Positions 17,490 through 26,768 of a DNA stretch of 64,000 nt are shown here, one piece after another. Under the pieces are notes generated by a model. That model was not told the DNA's origin and did no database searches. It saw only the letters and a list, made by a program, of their open reading frames with translations. Each line of letters begins with the position of its first letter. The first letter of the stretch is position 1. The DNA is taken from positions 1 to 64,000 of the forward strand of contig NZ_CCDM010000004.1 in the NCBI RefSeq assembly GCF_000750635.1. Direction: 5' to 3'. Source of the DNA: Oceanobacillus jeddahensis. Its GTDB lineage: Bacteria; Bacillota; Bacilli; Bacillales; Amphibacillaceae. The position numbers were made by a program, and so were the translations under genes.

Positions 17490-18887
17490 TTAATTATCCC
17501 GGTCATGGATAAAAAATGTCAGAACGAGCGCAACAATAGAGATAATTCCCGTTACAAGGAATGACACATTCACACCGTGTACCATCCCATCTATCCCTTG
17601 TTCAGGAATAGATGCTGTAGACATAATTGTAATTGGCAAGGCTGTACCAATTGCCCCGGAAACCTGTCTCAATGTATTATTTACAGCTGTACCATGAGAA
17701 ATGTATTTTTCAGGCAATACATTGAGTCCGGCTGTTGTTACAGGCATCATCGCCATGGCAACCCCTAACATTCTCAGGGCATGGATCGTTGCTATAAAGA
17801 TAAAGCTTGTTTCTGTCGTTAATGTACTTAATGCAAATGTTGTACCAACAATCAGGATCAGACCGATCATTGCCAAATATCTGGCTCCATATCGGTCAAA
17901 CAATCTTCCAGTGACAGGATTCATCAACCCTTGTACAACAGCTCCAGCGAGTAATGCCAGACCAGAATGGAAGGCGCTGAATCCCAGCATTTGCTGCATA
18001 TAAAGCGGTAAAATCACAGCAGCTCCAATCATTGTCATAAAGGTAACCATGCCTAGCACGGTAGTGATCGTAAATACACGATACTTAAATACCCGGAATT
18101 CCAAGATAGGTGTTTTTAAATGCATTTGTCTTGTAATAAACCATGCCAACATAATTCCGCCGATTACTAAAGCACCGATAACCTGATAACTTAACCAACC
18201 TGCGTTTCCTGCCGTACTAAATCCATAAAGAATACCGCCAAAACCTAGAGTAGATAAAAGGATAGATAATTTATCCAATTCAGGGAAGGTCCGTTTCGTT
18301 ACATTTCTAAGTAAGAAATAAGCGATAATTATGTTTAATATAGCAATAGGCAGAACCATAAAAAATAATGTTCTCCAAGGGAAATTCTCTACAATATAAC
18401 CGGAGAGCGTTGGCCCGATTGCCGGCGCAAAGGAAATAACTAAACCAAACATTCCCATGGCGCTGCCCCGTTTTTCCTTTGGATAAATTAAAATTAAAAT
18501 CGTCTGCATCAGCGGCATCATAATTCCTGCACCTGCAGCCTGCAGAATACGTCCTGTTAGAAGCGAGAAAAATTCTGGTGCAACCCCGCAGATCAAGGTA
18601 CCTATCGTAAATAAAGACATCGCTGTTAAAAATAGACTACGTGTCGTAAACGTACCAATTAAAAAAGCTGTAATTGGGATCATAATACCATTTACCAGCA
18701 TAAAAGCTGATTGTAACCATTGAACGGTATTTGCATCAATATCCAAATCCGCCATCATATGAGGCAAGGCTGTCCCCAATAATGTCTGATTTAGAATGGC
18801 TACAAAGGCACCAGATAATAAAACAACGAGAATGGGTACCCGGCTAAAATTTTTCGTGTCTATCGATGAGTCATGACTCTCAGCCAT
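17490..18887 (-). CDS. MFS drug:H+ antiporter, DHA2 (EmrB/QacA) family
   Basis: This is a 465-aa polytopic membrane protein. It has the DHA2 pattern in its first helices (LNQTLLGTALPHMMADL, then VQWLQSAFMLVNG), the loop motif GRILQAAGAGIMMPL, and MGMFGLVISFAPAIGPTLSGY in the antiporter motif C region. It is close to the LmrB/YubD group of Bacillus multidrug exporters, and proton-driven efflux of hydrophobic compounds is the likely role. AAGGG precedes the ATG. No adjacent regulator gene of the TetR/MarR type is visible. A FMN reductase gene lies upstream with its own terminator in between. Confidence 0.87.
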   Translation of the reverse strand: MAESHDSSIDTKNFSRVPILVVLLSGAFVAILNQTLLGTALPHMMADLDIDANTVQWLQSAFMLVNGIMIPITAFLIGTFTTRSLFLTAMSLFTIGTLICGVAPEFFSLLTGRILQAAGAGIMMPLMQTILILIYPKEKRGSAMGMFGLVISFAPAIGPTLSGYIVENFPWRTLFFMVLPIAILNIIIAYFLLRNVTKRTFPELDKLSILLSTLGFGGILYGFSTAGNAGWLSYQVIGALVIGGIMLAWFITRQMHLKTPILEFRVFKYRVFTITTVLGMVTFMTMIGAAVILPLYMQQMLGFSAFHSGLALLAGAVVQGLMNPVTGRLFDRYGARYLAMIGLILIVGTTFALSTLTTETSFIFIATIHALRMLGVAMAMMPVTTAGLNVLPEKYISHGTAVNNTLRQVSGAIGTALPITIMSTASIPEQGIDGMVHGVNVSFLVTGIISIVALVLTFFIHDRDN

Positions 18888-19024
18888 TTTACAACCCTTC
18901 TTTCATTATATTTATACTTTTTTATAAATCGTCACTTTTTCTTATACATAATTCTTTACCATTTTTAACTTACATCAAACTAATTTACATCTATTAAATA
19001 CTTTTAAAGTGTGTAAAAACAGAC

Positions 19025-19055
19025 AAAACCGGTGACTATAAAATCACCGGCATCG
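19025..19055 (-). terminator. Terminator behind the FMN reductase gene
   Basis: On the minus strand, GCCGGTGATTTT and TAGTCACCGGTTTTG form a stem at 19028-19052, followed by a T-rich run. Confidence 0.75.
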
Positions 19056-19057
19056 GA

Positions 19058-19603
19058 TTATTTCTGTAATGTATTACACCAATCGACAAAATTATGAACA
19101 ACAGAATCAAGAAAATCAATTGTTTGCTCATCGGTTAGGTTTCCTTGTTCGTCCATTTTATTTTGGACGGAACCAATTAACACTTCATTTCCCGGCAGTG
19201 TTAATACCCCAACTCCGCGAGAGTTTAAAATTTGCCGAAGCTGCAATTGCGCTTTTACAGTGCCCAGCGCTCCCATAGAAGCACCTACAATCATCCCAGG
19301 TTTATTTACCATTACTAAATCAACCCGAGAGAACCAATCAATTGCATTTTTTAACATACCCGAAATAGAACCATTATATTCAGGCGTCGCAAATAAAATA
19401 GCGTCACTATCTTTAATACGCTGTCGAATTTCTTTTACGATTTCCGGGGGATTTAATTCTTCATCCTGGTTAAAAAAAGGTAATTTTTGTATCGGTAAAA
19501 TATCAATTTCAACATTTTCTTGATAACGGTCCTTCATATATTCAACAAGTTGTTTGTTGTAAGATTCTGCGCGGTTGCTTCCAATCATTGCTGCAATTTT
19601 CAT
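19058..19603 (-). CDS. NADPH-dependent FMN reductase (flavodoxin-like, YhdA/AzoR type)
   Basis: This is a 181-aa flavodoxin-fold oxidoreductase. The phosphate-binding loop GSNRAESYNKQLV follows the first strand. TPEYNGSISGMLKNAIDW (about residues 72-89) is the family signature for FMN binding. Such enzymes reduce flavins, azo compounds or quinones with NADPH. GGAGGT precedes the ATG. The physiological acceptor is unknown. Confidence 0.88.
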   Translation of the reverse strand: MKIAAMIGSNRAESYNKQLVEYMKDRYQENVEIDILPIQKLPFFNQDEELNPPEIVKEIRQRIKDSDAILFATPEYNGSISGMLKNAIDWFSRVDLVMVNKPGMIVGASMGALGTVKAQLQLRQILNSRGVGVLTLPGNEVLIGSVQNKMDEQGNLTDEQTIDFLDSVVHNFVDWCNTLQK

Positions 19604-19861
19604 TCATATACCTCCAATATATCTCTAATTAAATGTTATGTTTATCACAAATACTTGTAGATTTTTTAAACACAATAAATATTATTATCATATTATTTCA
19701 CCTATCTCAAGAAATCTGCTTAAAAAAATACTCCTATTAAGAAGTATTCCAAGAGACAATCTGTTCATCCCATTGAAAAACTTTCTTAATAAGAGTTATT
19801 TTTTAGCATGCTTAATTAAATAGGAAAAGAATAGCTGCTCCTACGAATTATCTTTTAATAA

Positions 19862-20257
19862 TTAAAAGAACCAGTTACGATTTCTGCCACCACAGCAGGA
19901 ACGTTTTCTTTCACATGATCGGTTTTCAGAACGTTTGCCACAATGGTCAGAATGATGATTTCCACCGCAGCCATTGTTTGAACCGCCTACTCTTCGACAA
20001 TTACTTGAATCATTTACATCGCTGCCACAATCGTAATTTTCAACAACCGTTTCGTTTACATTGGATTCTCTGACTGGATAATAATTTTCATTACGGATAG
20101 TGGTACGGTGTACATTTTTAATTTCTGTCGGGTGAATATTTTTAACTGTTCTTACACTATTGTGATGACGAACCTCATGCCTTGTTGGATGAACACGTAC
20201 ATCCTCATCCCGGTTCGAATTACGGCAACGGCTACATTGACAGTTATCTCGACTCAT
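19862..20257 (-). CDS. CotD-like spore coat protein, Cys-rich
   Basis: This is a 131-aa, very hydrophilic protein rich in His, Asn, Arg and Cys. It has the CotD-type series VHPTRHEVRHHNSV, NIHPTEIKNVHR. The C-terminal half is Cys/Gly-rich (SCERKRSCCGGRNR), which could cross-link in the coat. A mother-cell sigma-K-like promoter is visible upstream: CATAAGATG with AC 15 bp before it (minus strand, 20312-20287). AAAGGAGG precedes the ATG. Expression late in sporulation is inference from the promoter and family. Confidence 0.75.
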   Translation of the reverse strand: MSRDNCQCSRCRNSNRDEDVRVHPTRHEVRHHNSVRTVKNIHPTEIKNVHRTTIRNENYYPVRESNVNETVVENYDCGSDVNDSSNCRRVGGSNNGCGGNHHSDHCGKRSENRSCERKRSCCGGRNRNWFF

Positions 20258-20286
20258 TCGGACTCCCTCCTTTCCAATACATAATA

Positions 20287-20312
20287 CATCTTATGAAAAG
20301 AAGCGGATTTGT
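20287..20312 (-). promoter_or_regulatory. Candidate sigma-K promoter of the CotD-like gene
   Basis: CATAAGATG fits CATANNNTA except the last base. AC, the minimal -35 element, is 15 bp upstream. The start codon is about 30 bp downstream of the -10. Confidence 0.4.
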
Positions 20313-20353
20313 CCTACGCAAATAACTATAAATCTAATAAATGTACGTTTTTT

Positions 20354-20836
20354 CTACATTGCTGTACCGTTACGCTTCATTGTTATAAATTCCATCTCCT
20401 TATAATAAAATTGATGCTCTTTGATAAAACCATTTTTCTCATATAAGCGGATTGCCCGTTTATTAAAGGAAGCAACTGTAAGCCGGATCGGTTTTCCTTT
20501 ATATTCCAGTTCAATAAAATGAAGAATTCTTTTTAAGAACTGATCTCCCTTTCCCTTTCCGGTCAGAGCAGGATTCATTCCTAAGCCTAAATCAACACAA
20601 TCTTCTATATAAGCGGCGTTCCGATCACCGGCAGGGATTTTAGCTGAACGCCCCGTGCAAAAGAAACCAATTAATTTTTGTGATGAATCCACAATTGCAT
20701 AGTAGCTGCCGCCAAGCAGTTCTACAATCGCACTGGTCGTTAATACATTGTTATAAAAGTCATAAGGTTTGTTGTACTTCCAGCAAAGCGCCTCAACTGC
20801 ATACTTTTGTGTCATTCGAACAATATGTATATCCAT
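20354..20836 (-). CDS. GNAT-family N-acetyltransferase
   Basis: This 160-aa GCN5-like acyltransferase has its acetyl-CoA-binding part in LGLGMNPALTGKGKGDQFLKRIL, followed by RLTVASFNKRAIRLYEKNGFI, the typical motif B end. I chose ATG 20836, behind TGGGGA; the ORF extends in frame to 20881 without a better site. The acceptor substrate (a small molecule or protein N-terminus) cannot be told. It stands alone. Confidence 0.8.
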   Translation of the reverse strand: MDIHIVRMTQKYAVEALCWKYNKPYDFYNNVLTTSAIVELLGGSYYAIVDSSQKLIGFFCTGRSAKIPAGDRNAAYIEDCVDLGLGMNPALTGKGKGDQFLKRILHFIELEYKGKPIRLTVASFNKRAIRLYEKNGFIKEHQFYYKEMEFITMKRNGTAM

Positions 20837-21009
20837 TAAGCATCCCCACTTTTCCTTTAGCCTACCTTTATTATTCCACAATTTTCATTCGAGGTGAATA
20901 ATTAACTAATATCTTTATTTAGAAAAATGATCATTTTGTACTTTTATTTTGATCATTTCCCTCTAAGAAAATGTCAACTTTTATATGTAGCTAAAGCTAG
21001 TCCCGTTAT

Positions 21010-21064
21010 AAAAGAAATACAAATCAAGTTTTATTGCCAGACTTGATTTGTATTTCTTTTTTGA
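21010..21064. terminator. Bidirectional terminator hairpin
   Basis: AAAAGAAATACAAATCAAGT and its complement (about 21044-21063) flank a 13-nt loop, with A and T runs on both sides. It lies just after the SIMPL-domain gene on the minus strand. Confidence 0.8.
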
Positions 21065-21089
21065 ATAAGAGGTTAAGATATATCCTCCC

Positions 21090-21758
21090 CTACACTTGAT
21101 ATATGACTTCCAACCTGGCTTCGATCGATTGATTCCCCGGTTCAATTGGCGTAGATACCATTTTAAAAACCTGTGCTGGACCGACCCCTGGAGAAGTCGT
21201 CTGTTCGTTGATTTTTAATGGAATCGGATTTAAATTGACACCTAGCTGTTCTGTTAAGCTTTCTGCCTTCCTTTTCGCATCGGAAAGCGCAAAACTTAAA
21301 GCCTCCATATAAAAATTCTCTGGATTATCAACTGAAAATTCGATGGAAATCACTTCATTGACTCCATTTTCAGTAACACGATCAATCATTTCTCCAATCC
21401 CGTCCATATCTTCTGTAATAATAGTTATTTCATTCCGCACCTCATAGCCCTGTAATGTCTGATCACCGTCTTGATAACTATAAATTGGTCTTGCAGAAAA
21501 ACTGGTTGTTTGAATTTGTTCTCTAGGAACACCAATTTGCTGCAGAATGTCCAGAACTCGATTCATTCGCTCTGCGTTTTCTTGCTGCGCTTCCTGCAAA
21601 GAACGATTGACAGTGGAAACTACCAATTGAATGCGGGCAATACTTGGTGAGACAATGACTGTACCTACACCAGTGATGGTAATAGTACCTTGCTGTTGAT
21701 TATTTTGCCGTTCATACATTCTATACCCATAATTAGGCGGTCCGTAAGTATAATACAT
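21090..21758 (-). CDS. SIMPL-domain (DUF541) protein
   Basis: This 222-aa protein has the SIMPL pattern: GTITITGVGTVIVSPSIARI near residue 25, EAQQENAERMNRVLDIL, and EVRNEITIITEDMDGIG. A Tyr/Gln-rich N-terminus precedes it and no signal peptide is seen, which is unlike many periplasmic members. I chose ATG 21758 behind GAGGGAGGG; an ORF to 21809 also exists. It starts shortly after the ypsA gene on the same strand and may be co-transcribed. Function is unknown in general. Confidence 0.75.
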   Translation of the reverse strand: MYYTYGPPNYGYRMYERQNNQQQGTITITGVGTVIVSPSIARIQLVVSTVNRSLQEAQQENAERMNRVLDILQQIGVPREQIQTTSFSARPIYSYQDGDQTLQGYEVRNEITIITEDMDGIGEMIDRVTENGVNEVISIEFSVDNPENFYMEALSFALSDAKRKAESLTEQLGVNLNPIPLKINEQTTSPGVGPAQVFKMVSTPIEPGNQSIEARLEVIYQV

Positions 21759-21809
21759 TGCGAACATCCCTCCCTCATACCATTCTATGTGATGGAAGGG
21801 TTGTACCAT

Positions 21810-22379
21810 TCAATAATTCTCCGGGTTATCCCAGTAACTCGGGTCTTGCATTTGCAGTTCCTCTACAATATCCTCTAGATCTTGAGGGGTAATCGTAAAA
21901 ATGGGATATTCTTTAGACGTTCGCTTTGTAGCATCATAAAAATATTTGACACTTCCTGGATATTCATCATCAACAAGGAGCAAAGCGGCATCACTCTTAT
22001 CAATAAGCCATAAGTCCTTCGCCCGAAATTGGTAGGCACCCTGATATTCCCCTTTATATAGCGGCTTGAAAAAATCTGCTGTCATCATTAATTCTTCATA
22101 TTTTTCCTTAAGAGGATCCGGCCAACGCTGATCCTGATTTTCAAATGGTGGGAAAACACCGATCTGCACCTCATACATCTCTTTTAAATCCATAATTACA
22201 TCAGCAGCCCATAATTCAATCCCCATTTGTCCAGAAATAATGACCCATTCTAATCCTTCTTCGATAAATGTACGCAATCTTTTTTCTAAGGCTGCTTTAA
22301 TAAAAACAATCCTTGGATCATTTTCTTTAAAAATACCTAATTCCGTTGGTTTATAGCCTGTTACATGTAAAATTTTCAC
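21810..22379 (-). CDS. ypsA: YpsA-type SLOG/Rossmann protein (DUF1273)
   Basis: This 189-aa protein of the YpsA family has MKILHVTGYKPTELGIF at the N-terminus, SGQMGIELWAADV (about 49-61) and VDDEYPGSVKYFYDA. The SLOG fold usually binds nucleotide-derived ligands, and YpsA affects cell division and stress in B. subtilis and S. aureus. The cotD gene upstream is also its neighbour in B. subtilis, so the order is ancestral. The rnpB/gpsB side of that neighbourhood is absent here. Confidence 0.9.
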   Translation of the reverse strand: MKILHVTGYKPTELGIFKENDPRIVFIKAALEKRLRTFIEEGLEWVIISGQMGIELWAADVIMDLKEMYEVQIGVFPPFENQDQRWPDPLKEKYEELMMTADFFKPLYKGEYQGAYQFRAKDLWLIDKSDAALLLVDDEYPGSVKYFYDATKRTSKEYPIFTITPQDLEDIVEELQMQDPSYWDNPENY

Positions 22380-22595
22380 GGTAATATCCTTTCTGGGTTT
22401 AGACTATTTCTTATTTTAACGCAGGAGTACTTGTTTTGAAAGCTTATCTCCATATAAGATAACACTCGTATCTTATCTTTCTTTACTGTTCAAAATCTGT
22501 ATTACTTTCTTAATATGTAGACAAAAGGAGCTGTCACTGCCCTTTTGTCAGAGCCGCCACACCTCATACCAGCCAGGAACAAGCTTTGCCATCTT

Positions 22596-22652
22596 CATTT
22601 ATCACGGAAAAGCTCCCGTAAAACCCCCGCTGAATGAAGTTTCGTTTTATTA
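22596..22652. repeat. Dispersed repeat D, copy 3 (reverse)
   Basis: TTTATCACGGAAAAGC, CCCGTAAAAC and GAATGAAGTTTCGTTTTA are the reverse of copy 2. Its end reaches the 3' end of the cotD gene at 22650, so it may be part of that gene's 3' region. Confidence 0.6.
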
Positions 22653-22979
22653 CCACATCCCTGGCCTTCTGCGTGGATGAATACCAGGATGCCTTCTCAT
22701 CTCCCCCATATTACCGGGCGGCATTTGTCCAGGTAAAGGCATTGGCATGGGAGGGGACGGCGGCCGTGGTCCTATTTGCGGTCTCCCCATAAACGCTTCT
22801 TTTCCATACGGATGTTGATTTTTTATCATGTGATGATTCACATACGTTGTGTGTACAGGATGAATATGATTAACAACCGATTCAGATGATGTATGGACAT
22901 ATTGGTGCTTGGTCGGGTGAACGATGGTCTTTTCATTTGGATTTGGATGCTGCTGATTAAATCGTTGTTTACCTTGCAT
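22650..22979 (-). CDS. cotD: CotD-family spore coat protein
   Basis: This is a 109-aa inner-coat-type protein. IVHPTKHQYVHTSSE and VVNHIHPVHTTYVNHH form the CotD His/Pro core. A Pro/Met/Gly-rich C-terminal part follows (about 68-109). The place next to ypsA agrees with B. subtilis cotD. Upstream lies a perfect sigma-K -10 element (CATATGTTA), with AC 14 bp before it. GGGGGAAG precedes the ATG. Assembly onto the forespore late in sporulation is inference. Confidence 0.8.
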   Translation of the reverse strand: MQGKQRFNQQHPNPNEKTIVHPTKHQYVHTSSESVVNHIHPVHTTYVNHHMIKNQHPYGKEAFMGRPQIGPRPPSPPMPMPLPGQMPPGNMGEMRRHPGIHPRRRPGMW

Positions 22980-23009
22980 TATTTCTTCCCCCTTTTTCTA
23001 CTCTCTTTC

Positions 23010-23034
23010 TAACATATGTGATAAACGTACAAGT
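23010..23034 (-). promoter_or_regulatory. Candidate sigma-K promoter of cotD
   Basis: On the minus strand, CATATGTTA (23018-23010) is an exact match to CATANNNTA, and AC (23034-23033) lies 14 bp before it. The distance to the ATG is about 30 bp. Confidence 0.5.
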
Positions 23035-23065
23035 CGAATAAGACAGATACCCAAATTCTTTTTGA

Positions 23066-23115
23066 TTTTATAAAACGAATCTTCAATGGGAGTTAGCTCC
23101 CACCTAAATAAATTT
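23066..23115. repeat. Dispersed repeat D, partial copy 4
   Basis: ATAAAACGAATCTTCAATGG and GGGAGTTAGCTC...CCTAAATAAATTTATT match parts of copies 1 and 2. The rest of the gap up to 23370 is AT-rich, without a plausible gene. Confidence 0.5.
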
Positions 23116-23377
23116 ATTCCCCCTCTTTTTTTTAGAACTCTTTATCATTCTGCGTGCAAACCTTTAGTTGATATTAGAGCTACACTTAATCGTCCCACTG
23201 AAAATCATTACACTTACACTTCTACCCTAAAAATGTTTATATTTTTTCTTCCATTCACTACACTTTCTTATAGCATAACAATACCCAAAAAACCTGTTCT
23301 TTTAGCAATTTAAGGATAATATCCATTGAAAAAAATATTATAAATAATCACAGTTAGAAACTTTTTTCCTAAAAAGG

Positions 23378-23406
23378 TTGGCTTTTATTATCGTAGATGC
23401 TATAAT
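23378..23406 (+). promoter_or_regulatory. Sigma-A promoter of the cold-shock gene
   Basis: TTGGCT (23378-23383), a 17-bp spacer and TATAAT (23401-23406). The predicted 5' leader is about 125 nt, long as usual for cold-shock mRNAs, whose leaders act as thermosensitive structures in known cases. Confidence 0.7.
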
Positions 23407-23536
23407 AAAGTTACTTATTTAGATTCGGTAGAAATACAGGATGGGATACAATAAACGAATTGATCTTTCGTCTTGAAATTTAACTTTGAACTAAATAGTA
23501 ATAAACAGTGCAACAATTGCACGTGGAGGTAAAAGA

Positions 23537-23737
23537 ATGAACACAGGTTCTGTAAAATGGTTTAACGCTGAAAAAGGCTTCGGTTTCATCGAAGTAGAAG
23601 GTGGAGACGACGTATTCGTACATTTCTCTGCAATCCAAGGCGAAGGTTTCAAAACTTTAGAAGAAGGTCAAACAGTTACTTTCGATATCGAAGAAGGTAA
23701 CCGCGGACCACAAGCTGCTAACGTTGTTAAAAACTAA
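23537..23737 (+). CDS. Cold-shock protein (CspA/CspB/CspD family)
   Basis: This 66-aa single-stranded RNA/DNA-binding OB-fold protein has KGFGFIEV (RNP1, residues 14-21) and VFVHFSAI (RNP2, residues 27-34). It closely resembles the three Bacillus paralogues CspB, CspC and CspD, but I cannot say which it is. It acts as an RNA chaperone in the cytosol. ACGTGGAGGTAAA precedes the ATG. The long leader and terminator fit a monocistronic, highly expressed gene. Confidence 0.96.
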   Translation: MNTGSVKWFNAEKGFGFIEVEGGDDVFVHFSAIQGEGFKTLEEGQTVTFDIEEGNRGPQAANVVKN

Positions 23738-23749
23738 TAAGCGGATAGA

Positions 23750-23783
23750 AAAAAGCTGATCATCATTGATCAGCTTTTTTATT
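23750..23783 (+). terminator. Terminator of the cold-shock gene
   Basis: AAAAAGCTGATCA and TGATCAGCTTTTTT flank a short loop and end in a T run. Confidence 0.88.
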
Positions 23784-23841
23784 TGTAAAATTACCGCTCT
23801 AAAACTCATTTCAAAAAGGATTGAAATTAATTTTTACTTTT

Positions 23842-24318
23842 CTATTCCGTAAATGCAGCGAGATTCTCCAATGTGGATCTTAAACCGATGTCGTGATCTT
23901 CCTTTTGTATTCCTGCTGGGACATTCTCGCAAACAATGGTAACCTTTGTGCCTTTTGAAACAGGATCTAAAAACCATTTTTGTATCATCTCTCCTGAAAA
24001 AGACGGGTCTTTAGAATCGAAGTTTACGGATTGTACAATGCGCTGACCTGGAACTAACTCCAAAAACCTGCCCTGGGTTATATCCGTGTTTTCTGAAGTT
24101 TTTCCAGAGTGTGCGTTATCCATTTCGTACGTAAGAGTCATTCTATAATTTCCACCCTCCCAAGGATCAAATAGCTCAATATGCCCCGACATTCCTTTTG
24201 GAGGCAGCCACGAAATCAAAGCTTCCGGGTTTACAAACGCCTGATAAATAATTTGCGGGGATGCCATAATCAATCTTGATGCAGAGTCTGTTCTTCTTTG
24301 AATGGATTCATTCTCCAT
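23842..24318 (-). CDS. SRPBCC/AHSA1-type START-like domain protein
   Basis: This 158-aa protein of the AHSA1 (activator of Hsp90 ATPase 1-like) group has an N-terminal SRLIMASPQIIYQAFVNPEALISWLPP, the typical beta-strand and helix entry. FDPWEGGNYRMTLTYE and FSGEMIQKWFLDPVSKGTKVTI follow. The fold has a deep hydrophobic cavity. In bacteria these are mostly orphan proteins of unknown ligand. It is a single gene with GAAGGAGGG upstream. Confidence 0.8.
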   Translation of the reverse strand: MENESIQRRTDSASRLIMASPQIIYQAFVNPEALISWLPPKGMSGHIELFDPWEGGNYRMTLTYEMDNAHSGKTSENTDITQGRFLELVPGQRIVQSVNFDSKDPSFSGEMIQKWFLDPVSKGTKVTIVCENVPAGIQKEDHDIGLRSTLENLAAFTE

Positions 24319-24404
24319 GATAAAACCCTCCTTCTTTTTTTAATTTATCAGATATGAATGTAATAAACTTCTTCCCAATTGCTCCATTTTGTTAATACCT
24401 GAAA

Positions 24405-24440
24405 CAAAATCCCCTTACCAATCAGGCAAGGGGATCTCTT
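24405..24440 (-). terminator. Terminator of ppaC
   Basis: On the minus strand, ATCCCCTT and AAGGGGAT (24428-24435 with 24409-24416) form a stem, followed by a T-rich stretch. Confidence 0.75.
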
Positions 24441-24470
24441 TCTTCATATATACCTCTGAGCATTTCTTCC

Positions 24471-25394
24471 TTAAAACTGCTCTGTTAAAGCTGTAACAAT
24501 TTGTTTTTTACGGGAGACTACACCTTCTAATAAAGCACGGTCGTTTTCATCTAATGAAACATTAAATGCTGTTTTCACTTTATCTTTGGAAGCCCCCACA
24601 GCTAATACTTCCGAATCATTATTTAAAATATCTGTTGCAACGAATAAGAATAAATCCAATCCTTTTTCATTCACTGTTGCTGTAATTTCACTTACTAATT
24701 CATCATGAAGCTGATAAATTTCACTGACATCCACTGCATTTACTTGAGCGATTTCTACCTTCGCATCGCCCATCGCAAATTCCTTGGCATCCATTGTAAT
24801 TAATTCTTTTACGCTTTTATCGCTAATATCTGCACCAGCTTTTAGCATTTCTAAACCATATTCTTCTAAGCTCACCCCTGCTTTTTCAGCTAATTCATGC
24901 GCAGCTTTCACATCTTCTTCTGTACAGGTTGGTGATTTTAATAATAAAGAATCCGAAATAATTGCAGATAATAATAATCCAGCAATACTTTTATCTAATT
25001 CCACATTATTTTCTTTGTACATTTTATTTAAAATAGTGGCTGTACAACCAACAGGCTCTGCACGGAAATAAAGTGGCTCTTTGGTTTGAAAATTAGATAC
25101 GCGGTGGTGATCAATTACTTCACGAATCACTGCATTTTCAATGTTATCAGCACTTTGCTGAAATTCATTATGGTCTACTAAAATAACATCAGTGCCATTT
25201 TCCACTTCTTGAATAAGTGCTGGGGCTTCTACATTAAATTGGTTTAAAGCAAATTGTGTTTCTCCATTTACTTCACCTAAACGGGCAGGGCTTACTTCCT
25301 CCCCCAGTTTTGTTTTTAAATCAGCATAAGCTAAAGCGGAACATATAGTATCCGTATCTGGACTTTTATGTCCAAAAATAAGTGTTTTTGACAT
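24471..25394 (-). CDS. ppaC: Manganese-dependent (family II) inorganic pyrophosphatase
   Basis: It hydrolyses pyrophosphate to phosphate in the cytosol. The 307-aa DHH-superfamily protein shows the N-terminal metal motif GHKSPDTD (residues 8-15), VDHNEF, DHHRV and the C-terminal SRKKQI, all diagnostic of family II. The start is ATG 25394 behind GAGGGAGG; the ORF is open to 25439 without a site. It is a single gene. Confidence 0.95.
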   Translation of the reverse strand: MSKTLIFGHKSPDTDTICSALAYADLKTKLGEEVSPARLGEVNGETQFALNQFNVEAPALIQEVENGTDVILVDHNEFQQSADNIENAVIREVIDHHRVSNFQTKEPLYFRAEPVGCTATILNKMYKENNVELDKSIAGLLLSAIISDSLLLKSPTCTEEDVKAAHELAEKAGVSLEEYGLEMLKAGADISDKSVKELITMDAKEFAMGDAKVEIAQVNAVDVSEIYQLHDELVSEITATVNEKGLDLFLFVATDILNNDSEVLAVGASKDKVKTAFNVSLDENDRALLEGVVSRKKQIVTALTEQF

Positions 25395-25513
25395 CTTTGA
25401 TTTCCTCCCTCGACAAACTTTCCATATATAGATTATCATATTTAACGTCCAAAGCTCTAGCCCTAATCTTGTTTCTATAAAAAAATGTTCGAAAAACCTG
25501 GATTTGCTCGTTC

Positions 25514-26190
25514 TTTACTTATATAACTCAACTTTCGCACCTTAAAAAGAAACTTCCTTTCCATAGAAATAGGAGTTGATCGTTCTTTTGATGACTTCCT
25601 TGCCAAAAGGTAAAGAAAGTAAAGTGTAAGATTACCGCTGCGTCGGACCGTTTTGCTTTCCTAGGGGCACGCTCTTCAGCTAACTTTTGCCAAGAAGAGC
25701 GCTTGGCAAAAGTGGATCTTCAGATGGTGCTGATCCCTCAGGAGTCAAAACGGTCCGCCTCCGCTAGTTAGGTATTCTAATCGTCGAATAGCTGAACAAA
25801 TAAAAGGTAGATCAGATAGAAAAGATTTTTTGTAGTGCATGGTAAAGATGTTTCGTAATCACTCTTTTCTGTGCGTAAAAGCTATTCCTGATGTTATCTA
25901 TCCACGCTGTCATGATTAGAACTGCTAAGCCAACCATTTGTAATAACAGAATAATCGTATCATCAAGCTATGGAGATACTATTTCGTCCAACCCAACAGG
26001 ATGTTATTTCTTTCATTCGCTGTAGAATCAAAATTTAGCGGAGTGGTTGGACGCAGCGGAGCTATACACTATCATTCGTTCATAAAAAGCTGATTTAACT
26101 AAAAAGCAAGCACAATAAAGAAGAATTTGATAATCCTGAAACAGCAAGATATATATACTTATTCTTAGGTGCGATAGTTGAGTTATATAA
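25514..26190. mobile_element. ~0.7 kb inverted-repeat element B, copy 1 (non-autonomous or decayed IS)
   Basis: The ends read AACTCAACTTTCGCACCTT (25521-25540) and AGGTGCGATAGTTGAGTT (26167-26184), which are inverted repeats. A near-copy lies inverted at 33948-34683, with similarity along the whole length. A hairpin ACTTTTGCCAAG/CTTGGCAAAAGT is inside. No intact transposase frame exists. It separates ppaC from the DinB gene, and no gene is apparent in the gap. Confidence 0.75.
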
Positions 26191-26300
26191 GAAAATACTG
26201 ACTTTGATGTTCTATCTAGAAATTTTTTCTTCTCACCTCGAAATACTGTAAAAATAATCATTATTAGATTATAATAAATCTTATTGGAGGGATTTATGAA

Positions 26301-26768
26301 ATGACAAGAAAACAATTTAATTTAACACGTACTGCTTTACTCACTTACGCTTCAGATTTAGATGATCCTATTATTGATGTACAAGCAGACTATTTTAATA
26401 ACACCATTCGCTGGCATTTAGGCCACGTACTTGTAACAATGGAAAAATTCTTATTCCGCTACCCAAGTAAATCAGAAAATATACCAGCAAATTTTGCTGA
26501 CCTATTCGGTTCAGGGACAAATCCTAAGGATTGGAAGGAAGAACCGCCCAGTCTGGGAGCTTTATTAGAAGCTTTAGAGATACAGCAACAGCGTATTAAT
26601 GAATTTAATGACTTATTCTGGAAGTCCAATGTACAGTTTAAAGTTCCGTTTGGCAGCGTTGAAACATACGGTGATTTACTCATTATGCTTTCTTTCCATG
26701 AAGCAGAGCATCTAGGTAAAATCAAAGCAATGCATCAAGTTGTTGCAAAGGTCAAAGACTCCGAATGA
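26301..26768 (+). CDS. DinB-family metal-binding protein
   Basis: This is a 155-aa four-helix DinB-like protein. The likely metal-ligand His residues are visible: RWHLGHV near residue 37, and SFHEAEHL near 132. DinB-like proteins include thiol-dependent S-transferases (bacillithiol/mycothiol) as well as orphan members. It overlaps the start of the FAD oxidoreductase gene by 4 bp, so the two are translationally coupled. GGAGGG precedes the ATG. Confidence 0.82.
   Translation: MTRKQFNLTRTALLTYASDLDDPIIDVQADYFNNTIRWHLGHVLVTMEKFLFRYPSKSENIPANFADLFGSGTNPKDWKEEPPSLGALLEALEIQQQRINEFNDLFWKSNVQFKVPFGSVETYGDLLIMLSFHEAEHLGKIKAMHQVVAKVKDSE

Noticed and set aside
23086..23313. 75-codon ORF before the cold-shock gene
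   Set aside because: Begins in repeat D, AT-rich, with no recognisable protein pattern.
26028..26315. 95-codon minus-strand ORF in element B copy 1
   Set aside because: No similarity to a transposase and not conserved as a frame in copy 2.
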